Shown here one piece after another: positions 9,489 through 19,073 of a stretch of DNA of 64,000 bases; position 1 is the stretch's first letter; each line of letters begins with the position of its first letter. This stretch comes from Wielerella bovis (lineage in GTDB: Bacteria; Pseudomonadota; Gammaproteobacteria; Burkholderiales; Neisseriaceae): positions 1,426,001-1,490,000 of the forward strand of contig NZ_CP092361.1 of NCBI RefSeq assembly GCF_022354465.1. Direction: 5' to 3'. The notes below the pieces were generated by a model. The model did not search any database and had not been told where the DNA came from. It was given only the letters and a program-made list of their open reading frames with translations. The translations under genes and the position numbers were made by a program.

Positions 9489-12113
9489 ATGATGAAACAT
9501 AATGCGTTGAAACCTGTTGTGGTGGCGATTGCAGCGGCGTTGTGTGTACCGACTGTGTCTGCGGAAGATGTGGTGTGTCAGAGCGCGAGTGGTTGTCGCT
9601 TGAGTAACCTTTCTTCTGGCAGCAATGTTCCAACACACTGGATATTTTCAGAGAATGGTGCGACACAAAACTTAAATGACAATCAAGTCAATATGACGCT
9701 GTTGCCGCAGACATATCAAAATGGACCTGCAACGGAAACAGGGGTTACTGTGCGCGTTGACCCAGTTACAGGAAAAACTCAATATGAATATCATATTGAT
9801 TCGCTTATTTCAATAACTGGTAGCGATGATAATTTGAATGCCAATTTAATCATTCTAACAGGCAGCAATATCATATTAGAAAATGCACGAGATGGTAGTC
9901 ATGCGATTGATTTGAGTAAATTATTTGGTTCAAATAATGTGCTGAAAGCCAATATTGAACAAGGTGCTACGATTACGATTAATCCCAATTACGCGCAACA
10001 AACAGGCGCAACGCATCCCGAAACAGGCGAAACATGGGAGGCGGGTAGAGCAATTCATGCGGACGGTAATCATGTATTGGTTAATACATCTGCCAATATT
10101 GTTTTGAATGGTGATGGTGCGTTTGGTATAGACAGTGCAGGTGGTGCCACAGTTTATGCAAGTAATCACAGTATCAGCTTGAATAAGGATTGGGGCACAG
10201 GTGCTCTAATTTATAATAAAGCCTTGGTGCAGTTAGATAATGTGAGCATGACAGGTCAGAGAAATCTGACTGTGGGCATAGATTTGGCAGACGATACAGG
10301 TGCAAATAATTACAATCGTGCTCAATCCACCGCTATTATCAACAATAGTACGATTTCATTGTCAGGCACGCATTTAACCGCAGGCATCGTACAAGGAGGT
10401 GGCTTGATTGAGCTGAATGATTCGCGCGTGGAAGCGGCATATGGGGTGGCATCGTTCAATGATGATATAGATTTGGACAGCAACAGCATGCTCAATATTC
10501 GCAATAGTCAAGTATTGGGTAAAAAAGGATTATTTGTTGCCAATCCACAAGAATGGCGCGATATTCTTGCGAATATTGGGGAAACTGTTGATGTGATGCC
10601 CAAAGATTTTATCATTCATGCTGATAACAGTACGCTTACAGGCGCGACAATTTTAGACAGCGATTTACGTCAAGCTGGCACGCCATACGGTGCATTAAGC
10701 TTAAATTTGAGCAATCAATCTGTTTGGCAAATGCAAAATAATAGCGAAATAGACAGCCTGAAAGTGGATAATTCGATAGTTAAATTAGGTCATGCAAATG
10801 CGGGACAATTTAATCGTTTAACCATCAATCAGGCATTGTCTGGCAGCGGTACATTTGAGTTAAATGCGGATTATGCCAATGCGACCAGCGACCAGATTGT
10901 TGTGAAAGGCACAAGCGCAGGCAGCCACACGCTGAACATCAGAAATACCACCAACACCGTGCCAAGTAGCACCAATTCATTCACAGTGGTTGATGTGGAA
11001 AATAATGGCGCACAAAATGACGCGACATTTGCCTTGGGAAGTGGCAGTACGGTGAATATTGGTGCATACAAATATGCATTAGCCAAACAAGGTAATGATT
11101 GGGTTATGGCATCTACCACCAATAATGCGAATACACCAACGCCACCTGCTACCAATACTGGTGGTGGGACAGTAACGCCCAATAATCCAACACCACCCAT
11201 CCATAATCCATCAGCAAGCGTTAATCAGAATTTTAGTGATGCTCTGAATAACCGTATTGCACACAGTATTGCTGCGGCACAATTACTGCAACAGCAACAA
11301 GGCAGCCTGAATATTCGGCAACATGAATTACATCAACAACAACGCTTAAACGGTTTATGGTTACAAGGGGAACATGGCGTGATGAAGCGCGATGGCGAAT
11401 ACATTCGTAGCACACAAAGTGGTTATGCCACCGCCTTTAAACAAAAAACCACAGGTTGGCAAGTCGGCTATGACCACGCGATTGGGCAACATTATGTTGG
11501 CATATTGGCAGGGAAAAGTCATAGCACGGTAGATTATCAAGACCCCAATCCAACGGTGCATTATGCAGACAGCGATTTGGATAGCAACACATTTGCGATT
11601 TATGGTGGCACACAATGGGGCGATTGGTTTGCTGACGGTACTTTGCGCCATACACGTTACAAAGCATCAGGCGATTTTGCTCATGACCGCTTCCGCATCA
11701 ACAGCTTAAATGCACAAATCGGTAGAAATATCGCGCTCAAAAATCAATGGAAACTGGTGCCACAAGCCAGCTTAACGGTGGGTAAATTATCAGGCAGCAA
11801 CTATATTGAAGATGCAACCTTGCTGCAAAGTCGTTTGGGTGCAGATGTGCGTGGCAATTACACATTGGGCAATGGCATCGGCATTGAACCAATTTTTGGC
11901 GCATATTATGTTGGCGACCATCGCAATGCAACAGTTGTACTCAACAACTTACGTTATACCTCTGCCAAAGTGGGACATCGCATAGCAGGTAAAGCAGGAG
12001 TCAATGTGAAATTATCGCCCAATCAAAAATTCAGTATGAATGTACAAACGGAACACGGTAGTCGCACACGCCGTCCATATTGGTTGGATGTAGGTTATTC
12101 ATTTACTTGGTAA
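9489..12113 (+). CDS. Type V autotransporter, pertactin-like passenger
   Basis: Predicted surface protein secreted by the autotransporter route. 874 residues. A Sec signal peptide (MKHNALKPVVVAIAAALCV, cleavage near VSA-ED) is followed by a passenger of about 520 residues rich in Asn, Thr, Ser and Gly, typical of a parallel beta-helix. A Pro/Thr linker (about residues 547-575), a helix (LNNRIAHSIAAAQLLQQQQ) and a C-terminal beta-barrel from about residue 620 ending YSFTW complete it. AAGGAG precedes two adjacent ATGs; either may be used, and an upstream in-frame start would lie inside the repeat element and is unlikely. No protease triad is evident, so adhesin or pertactin-like function is likelier. 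The ligand is unknown. Confidence 0.9.
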   Translation: MMKHNALKPVVVAIAAALCVPTVSAEDVVCQSASGCRLSNLSSGSNVPTHWIFSENGATQNLNDNQVNMTLLPQTYQNGPATETGVTVRVDPVTGKTQYEYHIDSLISITGSDDNLNANLIILTGSNIILENARDGSHAIDLSKLFGSNNVLKANIEQGATITINPNYAQQTGATHPETGETWEAGRAIHADGNHVLVNTSANIVLNGDGAFGIDSAGGATVYASNHSISLNKDWGTGALIYNKALVQLDNVSMTGQRNLTVGIDLADDTGANNYNRAQSTAIINNSTISLSGTHLTAGIVQGGGLIELNDSRVEAAYGVASFNDDIDLDSNSMLNIRNSQVLGKKGLFVANPQEWRDILANIGETVDVMPKDFIIHADNSTLTGATILDSDLRQAGTPYGALSLNLSNQSVWQMQNNSEIDSLKVDNSIVKLGHANAGQFNRLTINQALSGSGTFELNADYANATSDQIVVKGTSAGSHTLNIRNTTNTVPSSTNSFTVVDVENNGAQNDATFALGSGSTVNIGAYKYALAKQGNDWVMASTTNNANTPTPPATNTGGGTVTPNNPTPPIHNPSASVNQNFSDALNNRIAHSIAAAQLLQQQQGSLNIRQHELHQQQRLNGLWLQGEHGVMKRDGEYIRSTQSGYATAFKQKTTGWQVGYDHAIGQHYVGILAGKSHSTVDYQDPNPTVHYADSDLDSNTFAIYGGTQWGDWFADGTLRHTRYKASGDFAHDRFRINSLNAQIGRNIALKNQWKLVPQASLTVGKLSGSNYIEDATLLQSRLGADVRGNYTLGNGIGIEPIFGAYYVGDHRNATVVLNNLRYTSAKVGHRIAGKAGVNVKLSPNQKFSMNVQTEHGSRTRRPYWLDVGYSFTW

Positions 12114-12118
12114 TAACA

Positions 12119-12159
12119 AGGCAGCCTGAAAACATATTTAAAATGTTTTCAGGCTGCCT
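12119..12159 (+). terminator. Inverted DUS pair between autotransporter and porin genes
   Basis: Two DUS in inverted orientation form a long stem between convergent genes, followed by TTATCTTT. It can terminate transcription from both sides. Confidence 0.7.
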
Positions 12160-12172
12160 TATCTTTACTTAA

Positions 12173-13252
12173 TTAGAACTTATATTCAGCTTGTACACGA
12201 GCCGCTCGTACATCTCGTTTGCCAGCAGGAGAAATGGCGTTTACCTCTTTGCCATGCAAATAGAAAGCGTTCAGTTTCAGATTACGCCAAGGCACATAGT
12301 TTGCACCTACTTGTACGCCTTCTACGTTTTTACTGTAATCTTCCACAGAAGATACGCCAGACATCGCACCTACACGGCGACCATTCAAGAAAATATCGTA
12401 AGAATTACGTACATTCCAATCTGCTTCCTTGAATTTTACTTGCGTGAAGAAACCATTGTTTTTCACTTTTGCGCCAGTATGGTCATATACATCGTCAATA
12501 TCTGTTTGGCTATATGCTGCCATAAATCGCCAATCAGGTGTTAAACGTGTATCAAAACCTATTTCACCCATCCATGCACTGTCTTCCTTGCGAGGGTTAC
12601 CAGGTGTAGGAATATCACGTTTAATATCATTCAGATAGGCAACCGTTGCACCAATATTGGTATAAGCATCTACAGGCATTTGCGTTTGCGCATACACTAA
12701 ACCTTTACGGCGAACTTCCGCACCATACTTATTATCATTCAAATGCTTGGTGACACGAGCCACACCAAATTTAGAAGGCAATGCTGGATTACTGTACGCC
12801 ACTTCCACACCAGTAACTTCATTATCCAATAAACGACCATAAGATGAGAATGCACTGTATTTACCAACACGCGCTTTCCAATCGCCTACAATCGTACCTT
12901 CCGCATACAATTTATTCATTGGCACATCATGGTCGCCATTCATTTTTCCAGTTTTAAGGTCCATTTGCGGTTCAAGCTGCATTTTCACTTGCCAATCGCG
13001 CCAAATGCGAGCCGTTAACCAAGTATCCAAATTCAAATGAGATGATGTATCGCGTTTTTCATCGCCATATTTAACTGTATCAGAACGAACGCGCGCTGTG
13101 CCAGAAATCACAAAACGGTCATTCATAAAACTCAATGGATTAGCAGATTGCGTATTCGCTTGGTAATTAGGCGTAGCATTTGTAGGTGCTGCCCACACGC
13201 TAGTGGCACATAAAGACAATGCAATAACAGATAATTTCATTTTGATTGACAT
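12173..13252 (-). CDS. Outer-membrane porin-like beta-barrel protein
   Basis: Predicted outer-membrane channel. 359 residues from MSIKMKLSVIALSLCA, a signal peptide with cleavage near VWA-AP. A GAGG ribosome site lies 8 bases upstream; a longer frame without a signal peptide at its start was rejected. The mature protein has alternating polar and aromatic stretches (DTWLTARIWRDWQVKMQLEP; FRFMAAYSQTD-type strands) and ends in VQAEYKF, the terminal Phe needed for BAM assembly. It is not close in motif to the classical Neisseria PorA/PorB and may belong to a putative-porin family resembling Campylobacter-type porins. Substrate unknown. Convergent with the autotransporter. Confidence 0.75.
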   Translation of the reverse strand: MSIKMKLSVIALSLCATSVWAAPTNATPNYQANTQSANPLSFMNDRFVISGTARVRSDTVKYGDEKRDTSSHLNLDTWLTARIWRDWQVKMQLEPQMDLKTGKMNGDHDVPMNKLYAEGTIVGDWKARVGKYSAFSSYGRLLDNEVTGVEVAYSNPALPSKFGVARVTKHLNDNKYGAEVRRKGLVYAQTQMPVDAYTNIGATVAYLNDIKRDIPTPGNPRKEDSAWMGEIGFDTRLTPDWRFMAAYSQTDIDDVYDHTGAKVKNNGFFTQVKFKEADWNVRNSYDIFLNGRRVGAMSGVSSVEDYSKNVEGVQVGANYVPWRNLKLNAFYLHGKEVNAISPAGKRDVRAARVQAEYKF

Positions 13253-13553
13253 AAGAAATACCTCATATAAAAGAGAGTCAAAAATACGACATGACACCGA
13301 TGTCATCTTGATTATAAAAATAAGCCAAATCAAATTAATCGGCACAAGGTTAAATTTTGCAAACTAATGTGCGTATCGTATGAAATTTTGTTTATTGATG
13401 CAAGCGAATTAAGTAGTAAAATGTAATTTTTTGTATGATAATGAATCAAAGGCAGCCTGAAAACCTGTTTCAGGCTGCCTTTTGTGTTTGAGTTATTGAA
13501 TTAATAGAATTTAATTTCTGTTGCAAAAAAGTTGCAGCAAATGAACAATATAA
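13253..13553. other. Intergenic region between fdx and the porin-like gene
   Basis: About 300 bases. It holds an inverted DUS pair (13450-13480), which would terminate the leftward fdx transcript, and AT-rich DNA likely to include the porin promoter. No small gene is evident. Confidence 0.65.
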
Positions 13554-13892
13554 TCAATGTTCACGCGCATGATTAATGGTGTATTTTGGAATTTCCACCA
13601 CCAAATCCACATCAGCCAATTTGGCTTGGCAACTTAAACGCGATTCAGCTTCCAAGCCCCACGCTTGGTCAAGCAAATCTTCTTCCAATTCAGTTGGCTC
13701 TACCATGCTGTCAAAACCTTGTCGCACAATCACATGACAAGTGGTACAAGCGCAAGATTTTTCGCAAGCGTGGTCAATATCAATGCCGTTATCCAGCAAA
13801 ATATCGCAAATCGTGTCGCCAATGGTGGCAGTTTCAATAATTTTGCCTTCTGGACAAAGGGTTTCGTGAGGTAATACAGTAATTTTTGGCAT
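13554..13892 (-). CDS. fdx: ISC-type 2Fe-2S ferredoxin
   Basis: Adrenodoxin-like electron carrier of the iron-sulfur cluster assembly pathway. 112 residues, the expected size. The cluster ligands are visible as C-x5-C-x2-C in HACEKSCACTTCHV (near residues 42-55) and a fourth Cys in SRLSCQAKL (near 87). The acidic helix EPTELEEDLLDQAWGLEAES is typical of the ISC-type subgroup. Unlike many proteobacteria, the hscA/hscB/iscU genes are not adjacent in this window; here it is a single gene. Confidence 0.95.
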   Translation of the reverse strand: MPKITVLPHETLCPEGKIIETATIGDTICDILLDNGIDIDHACEKSCACTTCHVIVRQGFDSMVEPTELEEDLLDQAWGLEAESRLSCQAKLADVDLVVEIPKYTINHAREH

Positions 13893-14002
13893 GGTGTGTT
13901 CTCGTGTATCAATAAAACAGGGCGCGAATTATATCGGTTATTTGTGTTTATGGCTGCTATTTGTGTGATTTGTCTAAACAAAGGCAGCCTGAATACAGAT
14001 TA

Positions 14003-14389
14003 TTATTTTCCTAATAATTTTCGTTGATGCTGGCGTCGCCATAGCCACGCATAGCTTGCCACAATCGGTACAATTACCAAAATCAGTTTAAACCATCCAG
14101 TAGCATACCAAATGGTTGAGCCATCTGCTGCTGTTTTGCCTTGCGCGAAATAATTTAACCAAAATGTCCAGCAGCCAATAAATAAACCTAATAAAACAGG
14201 ATATAAACGCAAAATACGTTCGCTGCGCCACAACCAAAAACTTACGATTGTCCACAACAATACACAGCCTGAAATTAAAAAAGTGTATTTAAGGCTCGCT
14301 GCGGTAGCGATACCAGCGGCATAATAATTGAGTGCGACCCATAAAACCGCGAGAATAGCCATGATAATTTCTTCAGGTTTTTGAAACAT
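14003..14389 (-). CDS. Small integral membrane protein of unknown function
   Basis: 128 residues with about four hydrophobic helices (around residues 8-25, 32-52, 60-80 and 98-118) separated by short Arg/Lys-rich loops, and a basic tail (RRQHQRKLLGK). I do not recognise a family. The start MFQKPEEIIMA is reasonable, but a later ATG is possible. It is separated from fdx by about 110 bases and from upp by a divergent promoter region. Inner-membrane location is inferred from hydrophobicity; no function is proposed. Confidence 0.7.
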   Translation of the reverse strand: MFQKPEEIIMAILAVLWVALNYYAAGIATAASLKYTFLISGCVLLWTIVSFWLWRSERILRLYPVLLGLFIGCWTFWLNYFAQGKTAADGSTIWYATGWFKLILVIVPIVASYAWLWRRQHQRKLLGK

Positions 14390-14439
14390 GATGATGCTCC
14401 GCGAAAGAGTAAAATCGTCATCTTACCTGATTTTCAGGC

Positions 14440-14468
14440 TGCCTGAAACAGTGTGAATTTGATATAAT
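14440..14468 (+). promoter_or_regulatory. Candidate upp promoter, extended -10
   Basis: TGATATAAT (TATAAT at 14463-14468) is a strong extended -10 hexamer. The -35 region falls within a DUS and is a poor match. A GAGGAG/AAGGA ribosome site follows shortly before the upp ATG. Confidence 0.55.
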
Positions 14469-14510
14469 TGCGCTGTTTTGATATTTTTAAGACAAGAGGA
14501 GTAAGGAAAA

Positions 14511-15143
14511 ATGACATTGCATGTAATTGACCATCCGTTGGTAAAACACAAATTAACTTTAATGCGCGAAGCTGATTGCAGCACAGGAAAATTTCGCACA
14601 TTAACCAAAGAGTTAGCGCGTTTGATGACTTATGAAGCAACGCGCGATTTTTGCGTAGAAAGCCATGAAATTGATGGCTGGTGTGGCAAAATCATGGGCG
14701 AGCGCATCAAAGGTAAAACCGTAACTGTTGTGCCGATTTTGCGTGCAGGCTTGGGGATGTTGGACGGCGTATTGGATTTGATTCCGAGCGCAAAAATCAG
14801 CGTAGTCGGTTTGCAGCGCGATGAAGAAACCTTGCAACCTGTGTCTTATTTTGAAAAATTGGTAGATAAAATGGATGAGCGTCCAGCCTTGATTATTGAC
14901 CCGATGTTGGCGACAGGTGGTTCAATGGTGGCAACGATTGATTTGCTCAAAAGCAAAGGTTGCAAAAATATCAAAGCGTTGGTGTTGGTTGCCGCGCCAG
15001 AGGGCGTGAAAGTAGTCAATGATGCGCATCCTGATGTTACCATTTTTACCGCTGCATTGGATAGCCATTTGAACGAAGATGGCTACATTATTCCTGGTTT
15101 GGGCGATGCAGGCGATAAGATTTTTGGTACAAAACATTGCTGA
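14511..15143 (+). CDS. upp: Uracil phosphoribosyltransferase
   Basis: Salvages uracil with PRPP to UMP; cytoplasmic. 210 residues, family length. [16 protein letters not shown] (near residue 72) and the PRPP-binding loop [16 protein letters not shown] (near residue 127) are diagnostic, and the C-terminal [17 protein letters not shown] is the uracil-binding segment. The leader has an AGGAG site and an extended -10 promoter. It is followed by an inverted DUS pair. It belongs to the base- and nucleoside-salvage functions scattered in this window (apt, cdd, deoA, deoD). Confidence 0.97.
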   Translation: MTLHVIDHPLVKHKLTLMREADCSTGKFRTLTKELARLMTYEATRDFCVESHEIDGWCGKIMGERIKGKTVTVVPILRAGLGMLDGVLDLIPSAKISVVGLQRDEETLQPVSYFEKLVDKMDERPALIIDPMLATGGSMVATIDLLKSKGCKNIKALVLVAAPEGVKVVNDAHPDVTIFTAALDSHLNEDGYIIPGLGDAGDKIFGTKHC

Positions 15144-15156
15144 TATTTTGCTGATA

Positions 15157-15203
15157 TTTTCAGGCTGCCTATTAACTATTAATATTAAAAGGCAGCCTGA
15201 AAA
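15157..15203 (+). terminator. Inverted DUS pair after upp
   Basis: TTTTCAGGCTGCCT and AGGCAGCCTGAAAA frame an AT-rich loop 14 bases after the upp stop. Probable terminator separating upp from the following small gene. Confidence 0.6.
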
Positions 15204-15233
15204 ACACTCTAAAATATTTATAAGGAAATACAC

Positions 15234-15552
15234 ATGGCTTTTAAAGAAAATTTGGCACAAATGCCTGAAATTACGCATTTATCAGGTTTAGATGTATGCG
15301 ATAACACAGGCGCAGTAGTTCACCATATTCCTGCGATTGAAGGCAAATTAGGCAGCCTGAAACTGTATCATGCATTAGCAGAACAATTTTCAGGCTGCCT
15401 AAACGCGCAAGCGGCACAACAAGGTTTGGATTGGTTTGCCGAACACGTTGCCGATGCGCGTGAAAATGTCGGCAAACATCCCAAATATTGATTTATTGTT
15501 GCAAGTACAAAAAGAACAGTTGGTTTACACATTAAAACCGATTCACAAATAA
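15234..15552 (+). pseudogene. DUF2322-like small protein, frameshifted near its 3' end
   Basis: The first frame encodes 85 residues beginning MAFKENLAQMPEITHLSGLD and ending HPKY-stop at 15491. It resembles a small conserved proteobacterial protein family (DUF2322 type) whose members continue past the GKHPNID-like segment. Removing one A from the AAA at 15483-15485 restores N-I-D-L-L and extends the frame 20 more codons to a TAA at 15550-15552. So a single-base insertion has truncated the C terminus, or the base is a sequence error. Two DUS lie inside the gene and encode LGSLK and FSGCL. Function unknown; family assignment moderate. Confidence 0.65.
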
Positions 15553-15591
15553 CCATAGGCAGCCTGAAAACCCTATCCAGAAAGAAACCGC

Positions 15592-16542
15592 ATGAAAATC
15601 CTCATCATTGCTGACCCCTTACACACCTTCAAAACCTACAAAGACACCACTTATGTGATGATGCGAGAAGCCGCCAAACGCGGACACACATTGCATCACA
15701 CACTCGCCAATCAATTATTTGTGCGCGACAACATCATCTCCACCCAAGCCACGCCGATACAATTTCTGGGCGCACAAAATGATAACGACAAAAATTGGTT
15801 TCAGGCTGCCGAACCGTTTCAGGCTGCCTTGCGCGATTTTGATGCCGTGATAATGCGTACCGACCCGCCGTTTGATTTGCAATATTTGTATGCCACACAA
15901 TTACTGACACTCGCCGAGCAGCAAGGCGCAAAGGTTTATAACAGCGGACAAACGATGCGCGATTTCAACGAAAAACTCGCCATTTTGAATTTTGCCCAAT
16001 TTACTTCGCCGACTATGGTAACGACTCGCGCCGCGCAAGTGCGCGAATTTTTGGCGCAACATGGCGACATCATCGTCAAACCGCTGGACGGCATGGGCGG
16101 CATGGGCATTTTCCGTTTGACCCAATCCGACCCGAATATCGGCAGCATTTTGGAAACCTTGATGCATTTGGACACGCGCACCATCATGGCGCAGCGTTAC
16201 ATTCCCGAAATTGTGCATGGCGACAAACGCATTTTGATTATTGCTGGCGAAGTCGTACCGTTTGCTTTGGCGCGGATTCCGCAAAATGGCGAAACACGCG
16301 GCAATTTAGCGGCTGGCGGACGCGGCGTGGCACAAGAATTGTCGGCACGCGACCGCGAAATTGCCGAAACACTCGCGCCACAATTAAAAGCGCGTGGTAT
16401 TTTGCTGGCTGGCTTGGACGTGATTGGTGATTGTTTGACCGAAGTAAATGTTACCAGCCCAACAGGTTTCCAAGAAATCATGAAGCAAAAAGATTTTGAT
16501 GTGGCAGCGATGTTTATAGATGCGGTGGAACGCGGTTTGTAA
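15592..16542 (+). CDS. gshB: Glutathione synthetase
   Basis: ATP-grasp enzyme joining gamma-glutamylcysteine and glycine; cytoplasmic. 316 residues, as expected. The start MKILIIADPLHTFKTYKDTT is characteristic, KPLDGMGGMGIFR (near 165) is the ATP-grasp glycine loop, and the C-terminal NVTSPTGFQEI contributes Mg/ATP ligands. Two DUS-like units sit almost in tandem inside the gene (15800-15829) and encode the repeated FQAA/FQAAL segment near residues 72-82. This is probably a surface loop that tolerates insertion. gshA is not in the window. Confidence 0.96.
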   Translation: MKILIIADPLHTFKTYKDTTYVMMREAAKRGHTLHHTLANQLFVRDNIISTQATPIQFLGAQNDNDKNWFQAAEPFQAALRDFDAVIMRTDPPFDLQYLYATQLLTLAEQQGAKVYNSGQTMRDFNEKLAILNFAQFTSPTMVTTRAAQVREFLAQHGDIIVKPLDGMGGMGIFRLTQSDPNIGSILETLMHLDTRTIMAQRYIPEIVHGDKRILIIAGEVVPFALARIPQNGETRGNLAAGGRGVAQELSARDREIAETLAPQLKARGILLAGLDVIGDCLTEVNVTSPTGFQEIMKQKDFDVAAMFIDAVERGL

Positions 16543-16606
16543 ATAGCAAAATGGTTTTCAGGCAGCCTGAAAAATCGCATAACACAATCAATATAAAGAG
16601 AAAAAT

Positions 16607-17401
16607 ATGCAGCAATATCTAGACTTAATGCAACACGTTTTAAACAACGGCACAGACAAATCCGACCGCACAGGCACAGGTACGCGTTCAGTATTTGGTT
16701 ACCAAATGCGTTTTGATTTGGCGGCAGGTTTTCCTGTTTTGACCACCAAAAAATTGCATCTGCGTTCCATTATTCACGAATTATTGTGGTTTCTCAAAGG
16801 CGATACCAATATCCAATATTTGAAAGATAACAATGTTTCCATTTGGGACGAGTGGGCAGACGAAAACGGCGATTTGGGGCGCGTGTATGGCGCACAATGG
16901 CGTTCGTGGCGTGGCGCAAATGGCGAAACGATTGACCAAATCGCCAATGTGGTGGCGCAAATCAAACGCAATCCCGATAGTCGCCGCTTGATTGTATCCG
17001 CATGGAATCCTGCCGAAGTGGGCGATATGGCGTTGCCACCGTGCCACGCGCTGTTTCAATTTTATGTGGTAAATGGTCGATTATCGTGCCAGTTGTATCA
17101 ACGCAGCGCAGATATTTTTTTGGGCGTGCCGTTCAATATCGCCAGTTATGCGTTGCTGACAATGATATTGGCGCAAGTGTGTGATTTACAAGTCGGTGAA
17201 TTTATTCACACTTTGGGTGATGCACATTTGTACAGCAATCATTTGGAACAAGCGCAATTACAATTAACACGCGAACCGCGAGCTTTGCCCACGATGAAAA
17301 TCAATCCGAATGTGAAAGATGTATTTGCTTTTATATTTGATGATTTTGAGTTGGTGGACTATGACCCGCATCCGCATATTAAAGCAGCGGTATCGGTGTG
17401 A
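16607..17401 (+). CDS. thyA: Thymidylate synthase
   Basis: Methylates dUMP to dTMP using methylenetetrahydrofolate; cytoplasmic. 264 residues, identical to the E. coli length class. Active-site region [13 protein letters not shown] with catalytic Cys near residue 146, Arg cluster [12 protein letters not shown], and [29 protein letters not shown] precedes the ATG. Its partner dihydrofolate reductase (folA) is about 9.5 kb downstream on the other strand. The stop codon abuts a degenerate repeat element. Confidence 0.97.
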   Translation: MQQYLDLMQHVLNNGTDKSDRTGTGTRSVFGYQMRFDLAAGFPVLTTKKLHLRSIIHELLWFLKGDTNIQYLKDNNVSIWDEWADENGDLGRVYGAQWRSWRGANGETIDQIANVVAQIKRNPDSRRLIVSAWNPAEVGDMALPPCHALFQFYVVNGRLSCQLYQRSADIFLGVPFNIASYALLTMILAQVCDLQVGEFIHTLGDAHLYSNHLEQAQLQLTREPRALPTMKINPNVKDVFAFIFDDFELVDYDPHPHIKAAVSV

Positions 17402-17510
17402 TGAGTTGCAGAAGTGAAAATATAATACAAGACGGAGCACTGCAGGCAGTATATAAATAATGTAGTAAGGCGAGCCAACTCTGTAGTACTTTTTTAATTC
17501 TGCGATTAGA
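17402..17510 (-). repeat. Degenerate copy of the TATAGTCGCAGAA-ended Correia variant
   Basis: Ends resemble TTGCAGAA and TTCTGCGA, and the interior (AGTACTAC, GTTGGCTCGCCTTAC on the minus strand, and CTGCCTGCAGT) matches the better-preserved copy at 23697-23804 in opposite orientation. The outer TATAGT ends are lost. It begins immediately after thyA. Confidence 0.7.
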
Positions 17511-17581
17511 GAAGTAAAGATTTCTGTCTTTAAAATGCAGCCTGAAAATAATTCTTCAGGCTGCATTTTAAGTTTTATTTA

Positions 17582-17688
17582 TATAGTCGTTTCAAATTAT
17601 AGTGGATTCAATTTAAATCAGGACAAGGCGACAGCAACCACCGTATACAAATAAATATATAAGAGGAGCTGGATTCTAACCGACTATA
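17582..17688 (+). repeat. Diverged Correia-like element
   Basis: Starts TATAGTCGTTTCAAATTATAGTGGATTC, with a second TIR-like start nested inside, and ends CCGACTATA. The interior retains TCAGGACAAGGCGACAGC, but the right half is eroded. It may be one element inserted into another. Confidence 0.7.
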
Positions 17689-17736
17689 CATAGGAAACTG
17701 GCAATGTTGCATGGTTTAAACGCCATGTGTTTATTT

Positions 17737-18954
17737 TTAATGAGCAATATGGAGCGATTGAGGAGTATCGTCATTGGGTGCGGTGTGGCGATATTTAATG
17801 CTGATAATGATGAAAATGCTCAATGCCAATGCACCTAATAATGCGCCAACCCAGCCAATCGCACCCAATCCTAGTTGTGCATTTCTCATAACCATGCCAC
17901 CAATCAGTGCGCCTCCACCAATACCAATATTATAAATGCCTGAAAAAATAGAAGCGGCAACATCGGTAGCATCAGGTGCATAGGATAAAACGCGTGCAGT
18001 CATGGCTAGACTCAAACATGAAATTCCAATCCCCCACATGAAAATCAAGCCATACATGGTAACGGGATGAGTGCCAAATAAATGCAGGGTAGCAAGTGCA
18101 AAAATCAATATACTGGCTGCGATTTTAAGAAATTTATCGGGCATACGCGGATAAAATCGTCCAAATAGTGAACTGGCAACAAAACCAGACAGACCAAACA
18201 TCAACAATACGGTAGTGGCAGCATTGGCACTCATTTTAGTAATGTTTAGTACATAAGGCTCAATGTAACTGTATGCGGTGAAATGCGCGGTAATGGTTAA
18301 AGCAGTCAGCGCGTACACGCCCAGCAGCAATGGACGTTTGACTAATAGTGGCAAACTTTTGAGCGAGCCAGCGTTTTTGCTTTCTAATTTAGGTAGCAGT
18401 TTCATTAAAACAATCATCACGCATGCAGCAAGAATGCCAATAAACGCCAGCGTGATTCGCCAGCCAAAATACTGTCCGATTAAACGACCGAGCGGCAAAC
18501 CCAATACGGCTGCCATTGCCGTGCCCATAGACATCCAACCCAAAGCTTGTTGTTTTTTGCCACGCGGTGCAACACGCATGGTTAGTGAGGACATAATCGA
18601 CCAAAACACCGCATGCGCTAATGCGATAAACATGCGCGAGAGTAATAATGTGGTGAAGTTCCATGCTAAAACGGATAGTGCGTGTCCGATGATGAATACG
18701 GTAAATAAAATCAACAATAATTTTCGTCGTTCCATTTTGGCGGTAAGCAGCATAAAGGGCAGCGACATGAGCGTAACTAGCCATGCGTATGCGGTCATGA
18801 TGATACCAACTTCGGATACGGGCATATTGAAACTGGCACCGATATCGGATAGCAGGGCAATGGGAATAAACTCGGTGGTATTGAAGATAAATGCAGCAAG
18901 TGCGAGGGCTATGACACGATAGTAAGGAAAATGAAGTGCTTGTTTTTTGTTCAT
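17737..18954 (-). CDS. MFS transporter, sugar-efflux (SotB/AraJ) type
   Basis: Inner-membrane proton-driven exporter. 405 residues with about 12 hydrophobic helices. The N-terminal FNTTEFIPIALLSDIGASFN and the loop following helix 2 with Met-Glu-Arg-Arg-Lys fit the drug/sugar antiporter subgroup (DHA1, SotB-like) containing a TTEF motif. The C-terminal tail is short and polar. Substrate cannot be read from sequence; sugar or small-molecule efflux is the family suggestion. It stands alone, flanked by DUS pairs and repeats. Confidence 0.88.
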   Translation of the reverse strand: MNKKQALHFPYYRVIALALAAFIFNTTEFIPIALLSDIGASFNMPVSEVGIIMTAYAWLVTLMSLPFMLLTAKMERRKLLLILFTVFIIGHALSVLAWNFTTLLLSRMFIALAHAVFWSIMSSLTMRVAPRGKKQQALGWMSMGTAMAAVLGLPLGRLIGQYFGWRITLAFIGILAACVMIVLMKLLPKLESKNAGSLKSLPLLVKRPLLLGVYALTALTITAHFTAYSYIEPYVLNITKMSANAATTVLLMFGLSGFVASSLFGRFYPRMPDKFLKIAASILIFALATLHLFGTHPVTMYGLIFMWGIGISCLSLAMTARVLSYAPDATDVAASIFSGIYNIGIGGGALIGGMVMRNAQLGLGAIGWVGALLGALALSIFIIISIKYRHTAPNDDTPQSLHIAH

Positions 18955-18966
18955 GATACTTGCGGT

Positions 18967-18997
18967 AGGCAGCCTGAAAAAGGTTTCAGGCTGCTTT
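18967..18997. repeat. Inverted DUS pair between MFS and flavoreductase genes
   Basis: AGGCAGCCTGAAAA and TTTCAGGCTGC with a loop of a few bases. A second, imperfect pair follows at about 19033-19071. Both lie after the stop of the leftward flavoreductase gene and may terminate it. Confidence 0.55.
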
Positions 18998-19073
18998 CTA
19001 AATGAAAATGATATATTTTAACGCAGAAATGATTTTCAGGCTGCCTATAGTGCATAAATAGACAGCCTGAAAA

